Assembly (NCBI RefSeq): GCF_933775445.1
Contig: NC_065874.1
Span: forward strand, 23,940,501-24,004,500
Source: Argentina anserina
Lineage: Eukaryota > Streptophyta > Magnoliopsida > Rosales > Rosaceae
DNA: 64,000 bases
Direction of reading: 5' to 3'
Part shown: one piece after another, positions 22,489-36,446 of the stretch
How the letters are laid out: the number at the start of each line of letters is the position of its first letter
Numbering within the stretch: the first letter of the stretch is position 1
Position numbers and translations under genes: made by a program
The notes under the pieces: generated by a model
Databases searched by the model: none
What the model was told of the DNA's origin: nothing
The model's input: the letters and a program-made list of their open reading frames with translations, nothing else

Positions 22489-25028
22489 ACAACCCCACAC
22501 TTAAACTTTGCTAGTCCCTTAGCAAACACTAGAAAAGGAAACCAAAACATAAAACAAAAATTAATACATCTAAACTAACGACTCAACTATAATGCCTTCA
22601 ACATTTTGTGTCAGAGATCTTCAAATTCATAGCATCAAGAATAACAGTTAATCGAAATAGATTAAATGAATTCAATGGTTAATAAACATGAGAACATGCA
22701 TAACAAGTACGACATGACAGAAACAGAGATGATATTAAGCTTGACATGTTCAAAATAAGTTCAAAATTCAACTCACAAGGGATATGCACTCCGAATATTT
22801 TCTCTCAAGAACATGACATATGCTTAAAAGTTTTTCACACATAAGAGTTATGAACACATAGTGAATTCGAAAACCTCATGAAAGATACCAATCATATGCA
22901 TAAATGAACCAAAACCATATGCTTACTCATGAAACAAACTCCACAGATCAAGAGCTACTCATTTTAAGAATCATGCGGATCTTTATAAAAGGTAGGTTTA
23001 AGCTCGGTATGGATATCATTTTTTAGGTAAAAGGAATCACAAAGGTCATCCTCAAGACTTAGTAGAGCAATAATCATCCACTTTATGTCGTCATACTCCA
23101 TAAAACAAGGGCCAATTTTATCATGTTGGACCCATTCTTCATTCTAAACATTGTGAAAACAGACAAAGGATAAAGTATACTATTTTGAGCCTTCAACAAA
23201 TATATCACAATTCCAAATTTACATCAAACACAGCTATGACGTAACTTCTTTATATATTTTTTTTCTTTCAAGCCGTGTTCATGTATTTTTCTCTTTTTCT
23301 TATCACGGCATCTTTCTATTTTTTTTCTTTTCATTCTTCTCATACAGCACATAGCATAACCCCACACTTGAATCGAATCATCACTCCATGTTAACACCAG
23401 AATGGCTCTGCCAAGCCTCAAGAACAAGGTAGAGATATAACTATACTAAGCAAGAATATTAACATGCTGGTAATGAAAGAAAAAGCTTAACGTAGGCTCA
23501 AATGGGTTAATACTAAGGTGTCCTAAGCAGGGCAAAAATAAGGTATACGGCTTTTTGGCATAAAGTGGTGGAAATCCCAAAAAGATCCAACAATTCTTTT
23601 CAAAATCAGAGTATATTATGTCATAAAGCTTCGAAAGTTTCACAAAATAAGTTCTAGCATTCTCTAGTTCATTGCAATTCTATGACATACGAATTGATCA
23701 AAATAGATGTAATGAGGTTATATAGCCAAGAAACGATAGAATATCACTAAAAAAGAAAGCACATATATGGCTCGAAACTCACAAAGGTTACATGAATTCA
23801 AACAAGTAGGGAACATGCTCATTCTGTACCTAAGTTTCAAAATCGCATCGACTACATGTTCGTACAATTTCTACACATCGATTAACGATGTAAACCAATC
23901 ATTTCGAATCTTGTGATCATCTTTCAACCAATCAATCAATCGATTAAGTTCAATTTCGAATCTTGTGATCATCTTTCAACCAATCATTCAAAGATCAACT
24001 CATCCTAGACAGTTAAAGGCATACCTAAGACTCAAAACAAAACAAAAAAAACAAATTTGTTTTTATTTTTTTATTTAATGACTAACATGTAAACCTTCCT
24101 CCACACTCGAATCATGCATTGTCCTCAATGAATTTCAAAAATAATAAATGAAATGAAAGACTCATAGTGGAAGGAAACAAAAACACAAAAATAAAAACAG
24201 GAGAAAAAGATGAGAAAAAGCTCCCCCTTGGCGCAGTTCAACAGCCTGCATTCCATGCTTCATAACATTTGAAAATAATCTTCGATTAGTAAGGAAACAG
24301 TGGAAATAGAAATCGGACGTTTCTAGCTTTTCAAGCATATAAAGTACGTCTGCTAACTCCAAATGAGGAGAGAGTTATGCCCCTGCAAATTTGTCACGAA
24401 AAATAGGTTCATAGAATCAAAAACTGGAATGACATTTACCTCTTTCTACCTGATTTCCTTTGACTTAAACAACCGGAATGGATATGTGGCCTAAATGAAA
24501 GTTAAAGATAACACAACAATCTTCCAATCCATATATGGCACGACTGCCAAGTTAGGCTTGAAGTGCTCCCTGTTTTGCCATTTCCGGACTGCAACTGCAC
24601 GAGTTCTGAATTTCTAACACGACCTTACTGCCTTCAAATTGCAACTGGGAATGATGTAGACCTCTAAATCCAGTTCTGTAAAATGATACAGAAACTAGAC
24701 TCGAAGACCATTCTGTCCATATAAAGTACAAGTTTCAACTCCCTATGAGCTGGGAGATTCAGCCTATCCAAGTCGATAGATTGCATCTGCCAGATTATGT
24801 TGAACGAAAATGTTTGGCTCTTTTTCACGTTTTCTTGAAAACTAACTTACTCAAGCACAAAACAAATCAAAAAGAACAAAAACAATAACCAAAATAAAGA
24901 GTAAAGAGTAAAGAATCAAAACTGGGTTGCCTCCCAACAAGCGCATAAGTTTGAAGTCTAATAGCTTAGACCGAGTTTTCCTTTCAATCAATTTGTAGGT
25001 GACACATTATGGGGTCTCTCATCCGCCA
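22489..25028 (-). other. Interior remnant of the minus-strand Athila-type element
   Basis: Non-coding. The part 22489-24130 is homologous to 13560-15269 of the plus-strand element. The part 24130-25000 contains diverged repeats of a module with the pattern 'aaactagactc ... ccatataa ... taactc', which also occurs in the LTR. The short open frames here (for example 23224-23643 and 24162-24362) are antisense shadows without motifs. Confidence 0.65.
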
Positions 25029-25547
25029 TTTTCTTACCTCTTCTCATTTAATTTGCTGCATGCCTTCTTTGATATTCTTTGGTGCAAGAATTTATGGTGA
25101 TTCTGATATAGATTTGTGCTCTATATGTAGGAGAAACAAGGTCCCAAGTCTCCCTCGTAGCCCTTGGATCAAAAGCAAATCAATGGCTGAGATAATTTCA
25201 CCGAACTCACTGGACCTCTGAGTAATGATTCGGTCATATCTCCCTGTAGGAATACGATATTGATTTGATTCCAAATCCTATAAAACTAGACTCACACATC
25301 TCTCTATCCATATAAGATACGTCTTCTAACTCGATCGGAGCTATCCAGGGGAGCCCGTCGAAGTTAGACTACGAATCTTGACAGCATTTTGATTCTTGCA
25401 TGGATTTGGCTTTTAAGTGTATCTTCTTCTCTTTCCTTGTGGAACTAGGATTGCTTTCCTTCTCCAATATAGATTTTTATTTCCTAATAAGATCAAGTAC
25501 GTTAGAAACAAAGAAATAGGAAATGAATCATACTCGAACAAGGAATC
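25029..25547 (-). repeat. 5' LTR fragment fused to the interior
   Basis: Direct repeat of 21802-22306 (same strand, clearly homologous over about 510 bp with small indels), including GGAGCTATCCAGGGGAGCCC. Both the first roughly 180 bp and the last roughly 1.5 kb of the LTR are missing, so the break at 25028/25029 joins the LTR middle directly to post-pol interior. Confidence 0.8.
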
Positions 25548-27417
25548 TGACAGTTCAATTTCAATTCTCTGTAGTTTTATAGTTTAAGAACTTTTGATTG
25601 CATGTATGTTGAAATTCATAATGGTAAATTGGTAGTGATGTTAGTTTTGACATTTTGGAGTTGAAGCTATTTACTCTTTCATCAACTTGAATTTTAGTTC
25701 AATGGTTAAAATGTAATTTCATGATTTTGAATGGTTATGCTTAATTCATATATCTCTTCTATTGGCTTGTAACTTTGCACAATGGATGATAACTTAGTTA
25801 TAGAGCAGATAATGAATGACTTCTACTCGTTTTATCCTCAGGAGATGCTTTTACCTTTTATCATCTTAAAATTGATGATTAAGAATTTGACATGAATGCA
25901 AATTGTTGTGCAGCAGTGCTGCTGAAACTTTAAACATATTCTGCTTATGTCTAGTAGCTTTAGATTATAGATTATATTGTTTAGTAAGATGGAATGACAA
26001 CATGTCGTACATAATTTATACATTTGTACCTTTTTATTATTGATTTGGGACTCTGGGTGTCAAGAGAACTCTAGATTTGTTCATTTTTATATTTGGCTGA
26101 TTTCGATTGCCCTTTTTTCTCTTTTTTTTTTAAATTAAGATTAGTAAAGTACATAAACTTTCTCTTAATTCTCATCCTCATTTTACACATTTTGCCTATG
26201 TGTGTCTTCTTAATGTCATTGCAGGTTTGTACACTTTTGGAAGCTTATTCAAGATTTTCAAGTATACCTTGAAAAAGTATATAATGAAAACTCCATAGGA
26301 ATACACATGAGCCTTTTCATTATTCGGGTGAGAGGCTGAAGATATGGAAGACATTGAACATGACAAAGATAGTTATGAAATATGTTTTTGGTTGGAAAGC
26401 TCCATGAAAAGATATGGAAAACATATTGTATCTTACTGTATATGCACATTGATAATTTGAATTATTGTACAACACAATATATGAGAAATATAATTAGTTA
26501 CATTTTCATATCAAATAAAATTCGTAATATAATTTATAACATGACATATCCATATTGGGAATTATAAGTTTGATTCACAATATAACTAAATATTCAATAT
26601 TGTTTTTCGGCCTCACAACAATTGTCAAAAATAGTTTATCAAACACCTCAGCTGATTATTCTCGCAGCAGTTTCAAAAGTAAATTTGCTCACAACAGTCT
26701 CAAAAGCAATTTTTCCCACAGCACAGCTGTGCCAAACTGGGCCTCAATGTATGTGTATTGTGTATTTACCTTTACTGCACTTTACATGATCTGAAGTTAG
26801 ATAGCTCGTATTGTTTGATTAATGAGGTTTCCATTCATTTAGCTTGTATTCATCATTTCATCTTCTCCTTTATTGGTTTGTGTTAGTCTCTGGTTTCCGC
26901 TTTAGTTCTTCTTCTTAGAGTTATATAACCCGTACTGTCTGACTAATGAGGTTAAGTGTTTGTTACAAACTCTGCTATTTTCTTCCCGTAATGTGGAATT
27001 GAGCTTAATTTTTTTTTTTATAATTGGTCTGGCATTTTTAAGCAGCTAAAATAACAATGGAAACATATTGGAAAATATTAATATCCAATCAAGTGAATTA
27101 GTATAAAATCTATAAATCCTATCTAGAAGGGTTTCTAGTTTTCATAGATATAGGAGGAATGATGGTGGGAAGAGAAAGAGCAATGATCAATGTATAAAAT
27201 TAACATTGGGAATGATCTAGAAACATAAAAGATATACAGGTCTGCTACTCTGTATATATTTGCTTATGATTATTGGCATCCAAAAATATTCTTATATTGG
27301 AAACAACCTTATCTTGGTTCATACAGATTGTTCTCTTCCTTATTGCCTTTCTCCCTACTATTACCTCGGGAATTCTTCACCTTTTATTCAAATGGAAGAT
27401 ACAACTTCTCTTCTTTC

Positions 27418-27421
<4 letters not shown>
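25548..27421. other. Stretch without a recognised gene
   Basis: T-rich, intron-like sequence. A hAT-MITE-like block on the minus strand ends at 26745 (CCAGTTTGGCACAGCTGTGC in reverse complement, with several CTTTTGA-type repeats). Two 35-bp similar direct repeats occur at about 26802 and 26918 (GTTTGATTAATGAGGTT and GTCTGACTAATGAGGTT). Nothing coding is supported. Confidence 0.5.

Positions 27422-27491
<70 letters not shown>
27422..27491. repeat. Compound microsatellite (TC)n(TA)n
   Basis: About 16 CT units pass straight into about 18 TA units. The three overlapping open frames that translate it (LSLSLS...YIYIYI) are artefacts of the repeat. Confidence 0.97.
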
Positions 27492-27494
<3 letters not shown>

Positions 27495-27689
27495 CTTGAC
27501 AGAATTCAATCCATCCATTTGTTTTTTTTCGATTTTGAGGGTCTTAACGATCACTAAATTGGCTGAAATTTTACAGAGATGATCTACACAATATTATCTA
27601 GATACTAGACGGTGGAGATGAGAAAATTCGATCGAAAAAGATGTGCAAAAATGAAAATCAGCACCAAAAGCATTAGTGTGGACCTTCGT

Positions 27690-28720
27690 AACCAAGAAAG
27701 TCTATATATATATATATCTATATATATAAGGGGGATCACAAGAGGATGTCTACACAGCCCTTAAAGTGCGGACATCTTAGCTTTTTCGACGATCATGCAT
27801 TGGCGACAGAGCTTCTGTTGGTGTACGGAGTCCAAGCCTCTACTTGGAGCTTCTTCTTGTCGGTGCAGCCGCCGCCGACTGGTTTTTGATCTATTCTAAC
27901 GAACCAGTAGTTTCAAGTGAGACAGCTGCCCAGATTCTTCAAACCTGCTCTCCTTGGGCCTTCATCTTCATGGTAACGACGTCTAGGATTCATTTGCAGT
28001 TGCTCTAGCAATAGAAACGTCGTCGCCGACGTGTGATCGTGGAAAAAACAGAAATGTGCGGATGCCTGTCTTGGAGGGGCCTCTATATATATATATGTAG
28101 AGTAATTATTAGTTGCGGACGCTCAATGACGGCGCCGACCAGCACAGCTACACTCCCCTCCTCCTGGCGCTCATGTTTGTCCCAGCCGGAGTTGCAGCGC
28201 CAGCCTACGGCGGTTGGAATTTCAAAATCTCCGCACGGTGCCTAGAAACTTGAATTTTGAGATTCCGGCCACCCCACGCTGGCGCTAGAGCTCACAGACA
28301 TGAGCGCCTAGAGGAGGAGAGTGCAGCTGTATTGGTCGGCGATGTCGTTGCGTGTCCCCGGTGGCCGAAATTGCCCAATCCGGACCGTGCGAACGGTGCA
28401 GACATCCGTAGTTAAGAAGCCTAATATATATATATATATATATTGAGGTCACAAAGCGGACGTCCCCACACTCCCTTAATGTATGGACATTTCCGACTCC
28501 GGCGACGGTGAGGCGCGGCGGAGGGGCACACCTGTGCTGGCCGGAGCTCAATCGGAGACACATGGCGGCCGAAATATGTAAAAATCAATTTCTGGGTTTA
28601 TTCCGGCAACTTTGCAATTCCTGCCGCTGATGGAGCTCCGACCGACACTGACGGAATCGCCCCGCCGTGGTCATTTAGTCCTTGTAGTAAATTTTGTGAT
28701 CGTGACTTTTGTTTATATGG
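27690..28720. repeat. Cluster of TA-bounded foldback units
   Basis: Three (TA)n tracts (about 27703-27728, 28085-28096, 28424-28442) each abut GC-rich sequence of similar type: 'gatgtctacacagcccttaa' at 27745, and 'ggacgtccccacactccctt' at 28459 with a GTCACAAAGCGGAC lead. Inside, 28129-28200 and 28270-28352 are imperfect inverted repeats (GCGCCGACCA...GGCGCTCATG against the reverse complement). They look like non-autonomous, TA-anchored foldback elements, possibly nested. Superfamily not determined. The base composition is much richer in GC than the surroundings. Confidence 0.55.
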
Positions 28721-29168
28721 GAAGAGGTACCCTGGCTGAAGCAGCTTTGATTTAGAATTTATTCATTCACAGTTGTGCGGGCATGAACTTAAGGTTGTCT
28801 AATTGTCTAAATTTAGCATATAAAATGTGATGCTCGAGGAGATTATAATTGAAAAATATTTTTGAGCTGTTGACATGAGAGGATAGTGTCAACTTTGTAC
28901 ATTCAACATGGATTAGGAACTTTGTTGCAGAGACCTATATGTATTCTCATCCCAAATCATGGGTAAGGATCTTCTATGCGTCAGGTGTATTATTTTAGGG
29001 TATACTTGAACTAGAGTCATGCATTACATTAAAACTCAGTTGTATTCTAAAAAAAATCAGGGTTAATGGAATTTTTGATACGGTTTTCATGAAATAATGT
29101 ATTCATGCTCAATTTGTCAAAAAAAAAAACTGTGAGTTAACATTTTGTTTCTCACACACAGCTTTACA

Positions 29169-30660
<1,492 letters not shown>

Positions 30661-30765
30661 CAAGTGCTCAACCATCTTCTGGGAAGCGCAGTCAAGCTAG
30701 CATGGTGGAGTTGGGCATATCGTTGCCGATGCGTGGAGGGTATTTTCTCTATTTTGGCTAGACAG

Positions 30766-31232
30766 TTTTTTTTTTTTTGTTAATAATAAAGCTTCATTAA
30801 AGGGGCAGAAAGCCCAAAGACCAGACAGCTGGAACACAAACAGATACAAAGAAAGGTGCAGCTACTCAAATCTCAATCACAGAGAGGAAGAAGAATAGCC
30901 TGCACGCAAAAAGCTCAGTGGAGTTAGAATAACAACTCCACCTACACAGAGGCAACATGCGGACAAGAGAGTCCGTCATGTTGGAGAACCAAGGTAAGGG
31001 AAGGTGGGGGAGTCTCCAACCAGCTGTGGAGACCCACCTTCTTACTTCCAAGCTGAGCCAGCAGCATGAGCACTGCGATTAGCTTCTCTAGGAGACCAAT
31101 GCCAATTGACATGTCCATTTGATCTCATCCAACACCAGGGAAGTTTTCCAATTTCTGTATTTGCATGCAATTGGAAGTTGTAGATCATTCACAATGGATA
31201 GACAGTCAGATCGAAATTCTACAGTCAAATAA
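30766..31232 (-). mobile_element. 5'-truncated LINE with poly(A) and 10-bp TSD
   Basis: Flanked by identical GGCTAGACAG at 30756-30765 and 31233-31242. A 13-T run at 30766-30778 is the poly(A) tail read on the minus strand. The minus-strand translation near 31200-31040 (FRSDCLSIVNDLQ, then W...H-W-SPREANRSAHA) is the C-terminal part of the RNase H-like domain found at the end of plant LINE ORF2. Target-primed reverse transcription with early stop explains the 467-bp length. Confidence 0.88.
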
Positions 31233-31242
31233 GGCTAGACAG

Positions 31243-34200
31243 GTTATTCATGCGCTTGCTAGGTAAAACTCAGGCAAGTCTTTAGCTAGGAAGAAGAGGA
31301 GGAACCACTCATCGTTCTTTCACATGTTAAGAATGTTTCAAGCTCCTTGTTAAGAGCTCATTTTTCTTCAGCAAGGTAGAGAGGTTCTAATGTCCATATG
31401 GGTAACCTTATGTATTTGTCCTTTACAGGAGAGAAATAAGGGTGGAGCAGATGCATCTGAGGGAAAATGGAGAAGTCACTCAAGCAGGGAAGCAGCCTCA
31501 GAGGAGAAGGGACATGTTCAATTAATATTGGGAACTTATATCAGACTCAAAAATGTCACAGCCCTATAAACAATATGTAAACTCAGGAAGTGCCTAGCAC
31601 CCATTTATCATTTATGAAGCCAAAACACTTTTTTCATACCATAAGAAAGAAAGAAGTTAAGTTATTATATATGTCCGCCACATATTCTACGTAACGTACA
31701 TTCTTAATGTTATTAGTCCATTTTTTACTGTGATTGTTTCTTATAAGCTCTTATATGTAAATAAAGTTTTGTCATTTTCACCACGTGTATGTTAATTATA
31801 CCATGGTGTAATATAATTAATTGAATATACCACATAACAGTGTCATGTGGTGTGTCGGGTACATAGAATAATTACTCATAACATCACTATTGATTTTGTT
31901 TTAAATATAAGAAAGGTAAACACAGGATCGTAGAAAATTCTTGAACATCGGTCTTGTCACTGTCCATTTACTAATCAATTGAAAGATGAGAAATTTTGAA
32001 AAATGGCCTTTATCGAGTTCATTTCTAACCTAAATAAAAAAATGATCGTATGATGGTGAAAGAAGTCTTTATTTCCGAAGACTCTTGTCCGATATTCCAA
32101 AATTTATTTGCAGTTCATATTTGCAAATGGACTGAATATGAAGATTTGAAGGTTTCTCATAAAAATCCACAAGACTATGCTTAAGTCAGATGTACGTAAG
32201 TGTATCCAAAGGACTGAAAGGAGCCCGTGATATCTTACAATCATGCATGCCCAGATGGCCAGATCCTTGTAGCCATTAGAATGCAGAACTCTAGAATCAG
32301 TTCAAAGCAGACTGGATTGTGATGAAGACAGAGTCTATAGTCTTGCAGACTGGTAAGTCAATGTCAATAGCAGAAAGCTGAACCAAAAAGATCAACCTAT
32401 TCGCATATGCTGGTGGCCTGGATGGAGCTATTCCCAATAGATATATTGGCCACATCTACATGTTCCACTACTTCTTTAACCCGGAGAGAAAGTTTATCTA
32501 CATTTTCAGAGAACAAAACACAAAGGAGAGAAAGCTTATCTCACTGTTTTTGGTTTTTCTGTTTTCTGATTGCTCATATCAGTTGATTGACATAACAAAG
32601 ACATGGTGGTGGAGAAACAGAATCATACTGAAGATGCTCGTAGTTTCCGTAGTTTTATACAAGTGAAAGTTGGAGGCTTATAAAAGTTCTTAGGAAAAAA
32701 GATGATAGGTCATAGTTGGCACATATGGCCTAATAATTGAGGCATTGAGCATATGTAGGTACTTTGTGTGTAGACTGGAAAAGAGATTTAGCTTAACATA
32801 TAGTATAAAAAACGGCAATTTTAAACAAGTTTAGACCTCGTTTGGTTTACGGAAAGTATGCATTATGAAAGAAAAATTATTTATTTTCTCCAGAAAATCA
32901 AGGAAAGTTGTTCCTTTCTTGCATTTGGGATGCAAAAAATAAAATTTTCTTGATGAAAAGGAAAATATGCAGGGAAGTGCAACTCCATTCCCAAAAGAGA
33001 AGCATATGGAACAAATTAGAGAGGTTCTAAACATCTCATATCCAATCAAGGTCACCGGAGTGCGTAGAGGAAGGGGAGAAAGAGTCTGAGTTGGGAAAGA
33101 GGGTTAAGCATAACCTTGAGATGATCGCTATGCATTTGAACCCTAATAAGCCGGGGTTCAATTTATCTGCCGCATGAGGACTAGGGATTGCCAAGACAGG
33201 AAAATCTTCCGATAAGGAGAGGTAGACCAAAGGGTAGTGGGAAGAAGAAGATGACGCTGGGAGCTATGTACACTGTACCATAGCCTCAATTCTCAACTCT
33301 GACGGCTCGACGTCGGGGACGGGAGGATCAAAAGCAGCAACTTTTTTTTTCTTTAAACACAACTACTTCTTAACAGCCTCGGTTCTGAATCAGAATGGGA
33401 GTAGTCTTCTAGTGTGACCAGAGAACACCCCTACCAAAATGTGACATATTTCATTGTCTCAATTCTCAATTTAGGCGGCTCAACGTAAGAGTTTGGATGA
33501 CTGTAAGCATGATTATCGCTTGGTTTCGAGTAAGAAGGGGTGTAGTCTCCTAGTGTAATTAGGAAAACCCCTATCAAGCTTTGAAATCATGTATTGTCTA
33601 ATTTAATGAAAGGTACACCAATGGGTATTAAGCCTCTAATCATTTTAGCTCTGAAATGTTCTCGGCTTGATAGGTTATTTTATTTTGCGTTTGTTTGTGC
33701 TTCCAGTTTCTTGAGGACCTCTTTTTTGTCTTAGGTTTGTGGTTTTTTGTTTTTAATGTTTCTCAGTTTACTAGGATTGTATTTGAGTCTGTTTTTGAAC
33801 TCTCATGTTTGACCCCATGGTTGTATGATTTCTATCAACTAATAGAGCTTTTTCCTTTTCGTTACAAAAATATATATGCTACATTAACACCGTTTGATGA
33901 GTACGTTGTCCATCTGGTGATCATATTTTGTACAATAGTTACAACTTTTCAAATTTTTTAATGAGGGACCTTTAAGTTTGATGGTTTATGAAACCCACTT
34001 TTCGATTATATTTAGTCTCTCAATCTATATTTAGTCTCTCAATCGTTTATATTTTTGGTCTATACACAAGTTTATCATATAAGTTTTTAACCAAAATAAT
34101 AATCGTTAAGATATCAAATTAGATTTAAACATGAATGTAAATGATTTTTTATTTGAATGAAAATTTATAAAAATAATGTACTTAATAAACAAAGACATTT

Positions 34201-35214
34201 TTAATCAAACCCTCAGTGGTTCGCATTAAAAATGCTCTAGTGACATATACATGCCCGCTAATACACATATCATCATCATACGGTGTTTGGGCAGACAAAC
34301 CATTCGGGTCTTATAATATGATATGTATAACAACATGATCAGCTTCCAATGCCATTGTCACATAAACATGGACAAATTAAAGGGCGGTCAACATGATCAT
34401 TTTCATCATTTCATGAGTTAGATCATGATCATGTTTTCCAATCACACTTGTCTGAGACTAGCAGACAAAATCTTTCAAATTTCTAACTTTTTTTTTCAAA
34501 TTTCTAACTCAATTCCCCATAGAATTAGTTAGCCTGATAAAAATGTTTCCACACAATCCAATCCAATCCAATAGTGGCATGCTTAGATCATTTTAAAAAT
34601 ACGTAGCAAGAAATGATATACAGATTCAAATCTTCCGAAAACAGAAGCATATACTCTCCCCTTAAATATAGGATAACTATTATTAATTAAGAAGGTGACA
34701 AAATCACATGTCCAAACACTAGAGGATGGTGTGCACTCCACCATTGCCTAAAAGAACAACCCTTTGTGATGAAGTGGTTCACAATATATCTTTCGGAAAA
34801 AAAAAATAGTGGTTCACAATATGCATACATCAAATTGTGATTTGTAAATTTGTATGCTTCATCAAATTATTACCATATGAATTGAGACATATCTACGTAT
34901 CTTCATATATGCGCCAAATTACCTTCAAAAAAGCAATCAAGATGGATGTACGTGTTAGAGTTTTTTGAGACATGGGTTGTGCGGCGGTTTAGTATGGCGG
35001 CGGCAAAAGCTTCCATGGCCCTGTGGCTTGCATCAAAGCTCTCTCTATACAAGGAGGAGCTGGTGGATCTCGGTAATCTGCAGTGTCCTTCGAAGGGCTC
35101 TATGGCACCAAGTTTTTACATTATTGGGCGTCCAAACACTTTGAAGGTGGTTTCTTCCGCTCCTTCTTTAGTGCAATGTGCTCGATGTAGAAAACCTCAG
35201 TTCTGGTGGAGGTA
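31243..35214. other. Long stretch without a supported gene
   Basis: Mostly AT-rich. At 33040-33240 a plus-strand frame (GRGRKSELGKRVKHNLEMIAM, then LNPNKPGF) looks like retroelement-derived coding debris. At 33390-33580 two similar blocks (GTAGTCTTCTAGTGTGACCA and GTAGTCTCCTAGTGTAATTA) are diverged direct repeats about 150 bp apart. The open frame 34946-35215 (start MYVLEFFETWVV) has no clear family pattern, though it precedes a LINE-like piece. Confidence 0.5.
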
Positions 35215-35510
35215 GTGGAGATGGGTAATTGGTTCTTATTCACCTTCAACAAGGAGTGTGATTTAAATCGAGTTAAGAAAGGAGGATTGTGGGGGGGTTT
35301 TAGCGTGTGATGGTCCTCATCAATGATTACGACGGCTTCTCCGATATTCTGCAAGTTCCACTCGACTTTGTCGGACTCTGGATCAAAATTAGGGGTTACT
35401 GGGAGCTTTTTTACGGCAACGACGACAAAAATTGGTTAGTGAGGCCGTTGGGTCAATTTAATGGTGGACACGAGTGCTATGGGGTACAGAGTTCGTGCGT
35501 GTTCGTGTAA
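35215..35510 (+). pseudogene. LINE ORF1 (DUF4283-like) remnant
   Basis: In one frame from about 35222: WFLFTFNKECDLNRVKKGGLW. After a shift near 35305 it continues VLINDYDGFSDILQVPLDFVGLWIKIRGYW. The order F-x-F...R-V-x-x-G-x-W...L-x-x-x-D-Y-D-G...P-L-D-F-V-x-x-W-x-x-I-x-G is the pattern of the N-terminal domain of plant LINE ORF1 proteins. The zinc knuckle is not seen, and the rest of the LINE is absent nearby. Confidence 0.6.
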
Positions 35511-35702
35511 CCTTACCTCTCCATGATCCTACAAACTTGAACACCATCGTAGTCTGATTGACCTGATTTTGGTGTAATATCACTATGAAAGGGTTCTAGG
35601 GCGTTGCCGTAAGTATTCCATGATTTAATCATGGAAAACTGACGTTCTCTAAAGAGGTTTAGGATGCTCAGAATCCAAGTGATACTCCTCCACCATCAGC
35701 GC

Positions 35703-35815
35703 ACCAATAATGGTTCAAAGCTAATTGGTCTACATTGATACCTTAACAATTATTAAGTACCAATGATGGTTTAAAGCTAATTGGTCTACAGTGATACATT
35801 AACAATTATTAAGTT
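35703..35815 (+). repeat. Two-copy 56-bp tandem duplication
   Basis: CCAATAATGGTTCAAAGCTA at 35704 and CCAATGATGGTTTAAAGCTA at 35760, both running to TAACAATTATTAAGT with a few substitutions. Confidence 0.9.
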
Positions 35816-36446
35816 GACTGAAACTTTATATAAGTGATCTACTTATACATGTTTAAAATCTCAACGGTTGAGATAAAAAATTATAATCGAAACATATGTG
35901 TAAATAACAATTACTAAGAAAAACCTCAATTAATCCTTATAAAGATGGTCCTCATTGGACAATCTCTCATAGTAAATATTCAATTACTTTAAATATATAG
36001 ATGTTATCTCAAAATTTTCTACTAGTAAATTCACATATAATCCAATGATTTAATTACTGTCACACACATTAACAACTACTTGGATAGAGTAAAGTCATGG
36101 TCAGTGATGCAACTAACATGGGTGATTTTGCCACTCAAAACACCAATAGCATATAAATGTTGGAGCAAGAGCAATATATTGCCAAGCTTTAGCATGATGT
36201 CTCTTTCCCTAGTTTAAGCAAAACACCACAAAAATGATGGGCTGCAGCTGTCATCATTGTCCCAAAAACAAAGGTTTGACTTGTGAAGACTGTCAAAACC
36301 TCACACAGTGCAACCGATTTTGGAGTCTTTGGAGGTCTGCAGAAGACTACTCTTCACTCGTAGAGCAAGTTCAACTGTTAGGTCAATAAGTCCGGTCATG
36401 GGATAGCAAGTCAGTACATTATTCACTGTCACTAGACAATTTCTTC

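Larger units (their letters stand above)
20323..25547 (-). mobile_element. Athila-type LTR element, internally deleted, minus strand
   Basis: Read on the minus strand: a 519-bp LTR fragment (25547-25029), then the 3' part of the interior (25028-22489), then a complete 3' LTR (22488-20323). The LTR start (RC of GCTCCTATCA) and adjacent AAGTGTGGGGTTGT tract match the element at 9445-16732. A GGGAGGCAACCC motif (RC at about 24925-24940), often seen downstream of pol in Athila/gypsy elements, shows that the interior is the region after pol. Most of the 5' LTR, the PBS, gag and pol are deleted. Confidence 0.8.

Noticed and set aside
20084..26745. One large element with CCAGTTTGGCA inverted ends around the Athila-type insertion
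   Set aside because: Only about 11 bp match, inner sequence differs and the flanks show no common duplication; they are more likely two separate MITE pieces.
27260..27582. Three overlapping open frames with long LSLS and YIYI runs
   Set aside because: They only translate the (TC)n(TA)n microsatellite. The YIY resemblance to phytosulfokine is accidental.
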